The translations under genes were made by a program, and so were the position numbers. A DNA stretch of 64,000 bases from Streptomyces sp. NBC_00572 (GTDB lineage: Bacteria > Actinomycetota > Actinomycetes > Streptomycetales > Streptomycetaceae), in the NCBI RefSeq assembly GCF_026341815.1, contig NZ_JAPENX010000001.1, positions 3,472,001 through 3,536,000 of the forward strand, read 5' to 3'. The notes under the pieces were generated by a model that did not search any database, had not been told where the DNA came from, and saw only the letters and a list, made by a program, of their open reading frames with translations. This document shows positions 60,202 to 64,000 of this stretch, piece by piece; position 1 is the first letter of the stretch; every line of letters begins with the position of its first letter.

Positions 60202-61077
60202 TCAGGAGGCGTCGAGCGCTTCCTGGATCGTCACGGCGATCGGGGTGGTCGGGCGGCCGATCAGGCGGGCCAGGTCGCCGGTCTGCAGGGCGAGCGCGCC
60301 GTGCTCGACGGCCCGGTCGACGTCGACCAGGATCTCGGCGAAGGGGGCCGGGACCCCGGCGCCGGTGAGGATCGCGAGGTGCGCCTCGGCGGGCACGTTG
60401 CTGTACGTGATCTCCCGGCCGGACCGGGCGGCGACCTCGGCGGCGTACTCCGCGAGGGACCAGGCGGTGTCGCCGCTCAGCTCGTACGCCTTGTTCAGGT
60501 GCTCCTCGGCGGGGCCGGCCAGGACGGCTGCCGCGGCGGCGGCGTAGTCGGCGCGGGCGGCGGAGGCGATCCGGCCCTCGCCGGCGTTCGCGACGACGGC
60601 GCCGTGGGCCAGGACCGGGGCGAGGTTCGCGGTGTAGTTCTCGGTGTACCAGCCGTTGCGGAGGAAGGTGTACGGCAGTCCCGAGTCGAGGATCAGCCGC
60701 TCGGTCACCTTGTGCTCGGCGGCCAGGTCGAAGTCGGCCCCGTCCCCGCCGAGGACGCCGGTGTACGCGAGCTGGGCGACGCCCGCGGCCTTGGCCGCGT
60801 CGATCACGGCGGCGTGCTGGGCGACGCGCTGTCCGACCTCGCTGCCCGAGATGAGCAGCACCCGGTCGCCGGCCTCGAAGGCCTCGGCCAGGGTCTCCGG
60901 CTTGCTGTAGTCCGCGATCCGCAGCTCCACACCGCGCTCCGCCAGGTCGGCCGCCTTCTCCTTGTCGCGGACGACGGCGACGACGGACTCGGCGGGGACG
61001 GCGGACGCGCCGGTGAGGAGGGCGTCGACGACGAGACGGCCGAGCTGTCCGGTGGCTCCGGTGACGACGAGGCTCAT
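60202..61077 (-). CDS. NmrA/QorB-like NAD(P)H:quinone oxidoreductase
   Basis: 291 residues, ATG at 61077 with AAGGAAG upstream. Atypical SDR with glycine motif VVTGATGQLGRLVVDAL. VLLISGSEVGQRVAQHAAVIDAAKAAGV and LPYTFLRNGWYTENY are hallmarks of the QorB/NmrA-like group; no Tyr-x-x-x-Lys catalytic pair is expected. In characterised relatives it reduces quinones. It is divergent from an HxlR regulator. Confidence 0.88.
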   Translation of the reverse strand: MSLVVTGATGQLGRLVVDALLTGASAVPAESVVAVVRDKEKAADLAERGVELRIADYSKPETLAEAFEAGDRVLLISGSEVGQRVAQHAAVIDAAKAAGVAQLAYTGVLGGDGADFDLAAEHKVTERLILDSGLPYTFLRNGWYTENYTANLAPVLAHGAVVANAGEGRIASAARADYAAAAAAVLAGPAEEHLNKAYELSGDTAWSLAEYAAEVAARSGREITYSNVPAEAHLAILTGAGVPAPFAEILVDVDRAVEHGALALQTGDLARLIGRPTTPIAVTIQEALDAS

Positions 61078-61156
61078 GGTGCTTCCTTCTTCCGGTGGGA
61101 GGCGCGGGGTGCGCCGGGCGATGTACTCACCGTACGACGGGCGCTAACCTTTCGTA

Positions 61157-61181
61157 AGTACCCACTTTGAAGTAAGGTACT
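61157..61181. promoter_or_regulatory. inverted repeat AGTACC-N13-GGTACT, candidate HxlR operator
   Basis: Perfect 6-bp arms in the 107-bp divergent spacer. The right arm overlaps a TAAGGT -10-like hexamer that ends six bases before the HxlR ATG. Confidence 0.55.
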
Positions 61182-61184
61182 GGT

Positions 61185-61586
61185 ATGGGAGTAAGTGAGA
61201 AAGTGCCGCACGACCTGCCGCAGGCCGTCGTGGCGGACGCCATGTGCCCGGAGCGCCGCGTCCTGGAGCACGTCACCAGCCGCTGGGGCGTCCTCATCCT
61301 GATCGCCCTGCGGGAGCGCTCGTACCGCTTCAGTGAGCTGCGTCGCGCGGTCGGCGGCGTCAGCGAGAAGATGCTCACGCAGACCCTCCAGACCCTGGAG
61401 CGCGACGGCTTCGTCCACCGCGACGCCAAGCCCGTCATCCCGCCCCGCGTCGACTACAGCCTCACCGGACTCGGCGAGGAGGCCGCCCGCCGGGTCTGGG
61501 AGCTCGCCCGGTGGACCGCGAGCAGCCTCGACGAGGTGGAGGAGGCGCGTGTGCGTTACGACACCGTGCGAGAAGCGTCCCAATGA
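61185..61586 (+). CDS. HxlR-family regulator (QorR-like)
   Basis: 133 residues. Winged helix: CPERRVLEHVTSRWGVLILIAL, RFSELRRAVGGVSEKMLTQTLQTLERDGFV and the wing AKPVIPPRVDYSLTGLG. Cys21 is at the conserved position before the helix, as in redox-sensing QorR. Divergence from a QorB-like gene matches the qorR arrangement of corynebacteria, so autoregulated repression is the natural inference. Confidence 0.92.
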   Translation: MGVSEKVPHDLPQAVVADAMCPERRVLEHVTSRWGVLILIALRERSYRFSELRRAVGGVSEKMLTQTLQTLERDGFVHRDAKPVIPPRVDYSLTGLGEEAARRVWELARWTASSLDEVEEARVRYDTVREASQ

Positions 61587-61671
61587 CGTTGTAGCCCCGC
61601 CCAGTTGATGCGCGGAGCCGTACGATCTCCTTCACCGACCGGGGGATCGTGTGAGCGACCGTGGGGGAATC

Positions 61672-62475
61672 GTGAGGGACACGTACGGAAGAGTGCTGCG
61701 CACCGGTGCTGCGGTGGCGGCGGGCATGGCACTCCTGGCGGCCTGTTCGCCGGGAGACGGCGGGGGCGACGGGAAACCGCCCCGAAGAACACCGAGCACC
61801 AGCGCGTCCGGGACCCCGTCCCCGACACCGAGCGGACCGGGCGTCGCCCTGGACCCGAAGAAGGCCCCGCGCACCGCGGCCGACGCGAAGCGGCTGGCAC
61901 TCGCCGTCGTGGCGGGGCCGGACGCCTGGGGGCCCGAGTACGTCAAGCGCAGCCCGTTCCTCAGCGGCCCCGGTTCCTGGCCGGTCCTCGACGCGAACTG
62001 CACCTGGGAAGCCGGCAGCCTTCCGGGCTCCGTCCTCTACAGCGTCACGTCCTACAGCGAGATCCCGGCCGCGGGCGGCAAGGGAGTCCTGCGCGTCGCC
62101 GCCACCGTCACCATCCACCGCACCGAGTCCGACGCCGACTGGGAGATGGCCGAAACCCTGGAGGAGGCGCTGCGCTGCCCCGACCAGCGGCTGCGCGAGG
62201 GCGAACGCATCAGCAGCCTCACGTCGGTCAGCCCCCTTTACGACGATGCATCCACCACGGACGACCTCCTCGTCGAGCGCGGCTCGTACCTCACCGACGC
62301 CTTCAAGGGACCGCAGTTCTACACCTGGTTCCAGAGCCGCATCGGGCAGGTCAGCTTCGCCACCGTCATCAAGGGAGCCCCCGGCTACACCGAGGCGAAG
62401 ATCACCGACGCCCAGGTCCGGGCCAACGTCATCATGCAGGACCGCGTCAAGAAGCAGTGGGGAGCCCAGTCGTGA
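61672..62475 (+). CDS. lipoprotein cotranscribed with the kinase/SBP gene
   Basis: 267 residues from the GTG at 61672 (GGGGGAA upstream); a GTG at 61651 in frame is an alternative. Signal peptide with lipobox LLAAC (Cys25). A Ser/Thr/Pro linker is followed by a globular domain of about 190 residues with a single disulfide-type pair (DANCTWEAGSLPG and LRCPDQRL). No family recognised. Its stop overlaps the kinase GTG by four bases, so it is likely to act with it outside the membrane. Confidence 0.82.
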   Translation: MRDTYGRVLRTGAAVAAGMALLAACSPGDGGGDGKPPRRTPSTSASGTPSPTPSGPGVALDPKKAPRTAADAKRLALAVVAGPDAWGPEYVKRSPFLSGPGSWPVLDANCTWEAGSLPGSVLYSVTSYSEIPAAGGKGVLRVAATVTIHRTESDADWEMAETLEEALRCPDQRLREGERISSLTSVSPLYDDASTTDDLLVERGSYLTDAFKGPQFYTWFQSRIGQVSFATVIKGAPGYTEAKITDAQVRANVIMQDRVKKQWGAQS

Positions 62476-64000
62476 GCCCGATGGCCCAGCCCGGCCCCCA
62501 GCCCGGCGCCCTCCAGGCGCTCCTGCCCTCCGACCCTTCGTCGATCGCCGGCTACCGCCTCCTGGGCCGCCTCGGCGCCGGCGGCATGGGCGTCGTCTAC
62601 CTCGGCCGCACCGACAGCGGCGAGCTCGCCGCCGTCAAGGTCACCCACGCCGACCAGGCCGACCAGGCCGACTTCCGGGCCCGCTTCCGCCGCGAGGTCG
62701 AGGCCGCCCGCCGGGTCGTCAGCCCCTGGGCGGTCCCCGTGACCGGCGCCGATCCCGACGCCCCCGAGCCGTGGATGGCCACCGCCTTCGTGCCGGGCCC
62801 GTCCCTCGGTGAGGCCGTCCGAGCCCACGGGCCGCTGCCCGAGCGGAGCGTACGGATCCTCGGCGGTGCCGTCGCCCGCGCGCTCGCCGCCGTCCACGCG
62901 GCCGGGATCGTCCACCGGGACGTGAAGCCCGGCAACATCCTGCTCGCCGTCGACGGCCCCCGGCTCATCGACTTCGGCATCGCCCGTGCGACCGGGGAGA
63001 CCGGGCTGACCTCGGCCGACATGGTCGTCGGCACGCCCGGCTTCCTCGCCCCCGAGCAGGCCGAGGCCCGCGCCGCCGAGATCGGCCCCGCCTCCGACGT
63101 CTTCGCCCTCGGCTGTCTGCTCGCTTTCGCGACCACCGGCCGCCCGCCGTTCGGTACGGGCGCCCTGGACGCCCTCCTCTACCGGACCGTGCACGACGAG
63201 CCCGACCTCGCCGGCGTACCGGAGCCGCTGCTCGACCTCGTACGGCAGTGCCTCGCCAAGGAACCGGCCGCGCGCCCCACCGCCGAGGAGATCGCCGCCC
63301 GGCTCACCGAGGACACCCCGGGCGCCCCCGCCGACTGGCTGCCCGCGCCCGTCGTCACCACCATCGCCACCCGCTCGACGGCCATGCTGGCGCTTCCCGA
63401 CATCGACCCGACCGCGCACGGCACGGACGCCGCCGCCCCGGCCGGGCCCAGCAGGCGCGGCTTCCTGCTGCTCGGCGCCGGTGCCGCGGTGCTCGCGGCG
63501 GGCGGCGGCGCGTACGCCCTGTGGAACTCCGGGCGGGACGACACCGACGGGAAGCCCCCCGCGCCGAAGCCCCAGAACACCTGGGCCATCGGCGTCCTCG
63601 CCGACCTCTCCGGGCCCGCCCGGGAGATCGGCCGGGCCCAGGAGCGCGGCGCCCGGCTCGCCGTCGAGCGGTTCAACGCCGTGCACAAGGGCAAGCCCTT
63701 CACCCTTGAGCTCAAGGTCTCCGACGACCGTGGGGAGGTCGCCGGCGCCCTCGCCGCCGCCCGCCGGCTCACCTCCGACCCCTCCGTGATCGCCGTCCTC
63801 GGCCCCACCTCCGACGCCACCGGCGTCGCCGAGCTCGCCGCCTTCGAGGAGGCCGACGTGCCGCTCCTCACCACCTCGGCGGGCTACAACCTCTTCACCC
63901 TGCGCGCCGATGCCAACTCCTCGCGGAACACGACCGTTCTCCGCGCCATCCCGAACCACGTCCTGGCGGGCACCTACCTCGCCTGGTCCGCCACGCTGCT
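62472..64000 (+). CDS. Ser/Thr protein kinase fused to a substrate-binding domain (3' end outside window)
   Basis: 509 codons visible, no stop yet. Kinase domain about 25-280: GRLGAGGMGVVYLG glycine loop, Lys56 in AAVKV, HRDVKPGNILL with Asp150 and DFG at 167-169. A disordered linker precedes SRRGFLLLGAGAAVLAAGGG at about 327, a perfect-looking twin-arginine motif plus hydrophobic helix. A Peripla_BP-type (branched-chain amino-acid binding) domain starts at WAIGVLADLSGPA. So the kinase is inside and a ligand-binding domain outside. It may phosphorylate a target in response to a nutrient. Confidence 0.92.
   Translation, partial: MSPMAQPGPQPGALQALLPSDPSSIAGYRLLGRLGAGGMGVVYLGRTDSGELAAVKVTHADQADQADFRARFRREVEAARRVVSPWAVPVTGADPDAPEPWMATAFVPGPSLGEAVRAHGPLPERSVRILGGAVARALAAVHAAGIVHRDVKPGNILLAVDGPRLIDFGIARATGETGLTSADMVVGTPGFLAPEQAEARAAEIGPASDVFALGCLLAFATTGRPPFGTGALDALLYRTVHDEPDLAGVPEPLLDLVRQCLAKEPAARPTAEEIAARLTEDTPGAPADWLPAPVVTTIATRSTAMLALPDIDPTAHGTDAAAPAGPSRRGFLLLGAGAAVLAAGGGAYALWNSGRDDTDGKPPAPKPQNTWAIGVLADLSGPAREIGRAQERGARLAVERFNAVHKGKPFTLELKVSDDRGEVAGALAAARRLTSDPSVIAVLGPTSDATGVAELAAFEEADVPLLTTSAGYNLFTLRADANSSRNTTVLRAIPNHVLAGTYLAWSATL

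Overview
The window is chromosomal DNA from a high-GC actinomycete, almost certainly a Streptomyces. Supporting signs are GTG/TTG starts, GC-rich third codon positions, secreted proteins with long Ala-rich signal peptides, a C-terminal LAxTG sortase signal, the futalosine (mqn) route to menaquinone, a SigE-type sigma factor with a membrane partner, and a 14-gene nuoA-N operon. No tRNA, rRNA, CRISPR array, transposase or phage gene was seen. Species cannot be named from the sequence alone.

Layout. 1-6.4 kb: two tandem paralogous secreted beta-propeller/FG-GAP proteins (the first cut by the window edge), a DinB/DUF664 protein, a DUF1992 protein, a secreted M23 peptidase and a cold-shock protein. 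6.5-17.3 kb: menaquinone genes mqnA, mqnC, menG and a MenJ-like FAD reductase. Interleaved with them are a metal-site-less amidohydrolase-like protein, a sigma factor/membrane-protein pair, a translationally coupled I36-type/phosphodiester-glycosidase pair, and a divergent GlxA-type regulator/imine-reductase pair. 17.3-24.1 kb: small secreted proteins, a lipoprotein-adaptor-ATPase-permease (MacAB-like) operon and an NlpC/P60 hydrolase. 24.1-40.6 kb: a 670-bp regulatory region with a clear Rex operator, then complete nuoA-N and a strong terminator. 40.7-49 kb: an AraC regulator with a His-rich tail, a secreted intradiol dioxygenase fused to a chitin/cellulose-binding module, fumarylacetoacetase, a sortase-anchored coiled-coil protein, and a CocE-like hydrolase with a POT peptide transporter. 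49.2-53 kb: a long-chain polyprenyl diphosphate synthase, a LolA-like protein and an S. griseus-type aminopeptidase. 53.2-64 kb: an accessory-looking stretch of small enzymes, GNAT proteins, HxlR regulators, RarD and an NmrA/QorB-like oxidoreductase. It carries several repeat families and ends in a lipoprotein plus a Ser/Thr kinase fused to a substrate-binding protein (cut by the edge).

How it works together: the core is respiratory. mqnA, mqnC, menG, the polyprenyl synthase and the MenJ-like reductase make and finish menaquinone; nuoA-N feeds electrons into it. The Rex-type operator before nuoA ties expression to NADH/NAD+.

The most unusual items are: (i) a pair of ~130-bp inverted elements flanking a GNAT gene; (ii) seven same-strand ATCAC motifs upstream of nuoA; (iii) a tandem octamer array in front of the aminopeptidase; (iv) a kinase with a twin-arginine signal between its kinase and sensor domains; (v) an amidohydrolase-like pseudoenzyme directly behind mqnC; (vi) a possible ADP-ribosyltransferase-like domain fused to HEAT repeats.
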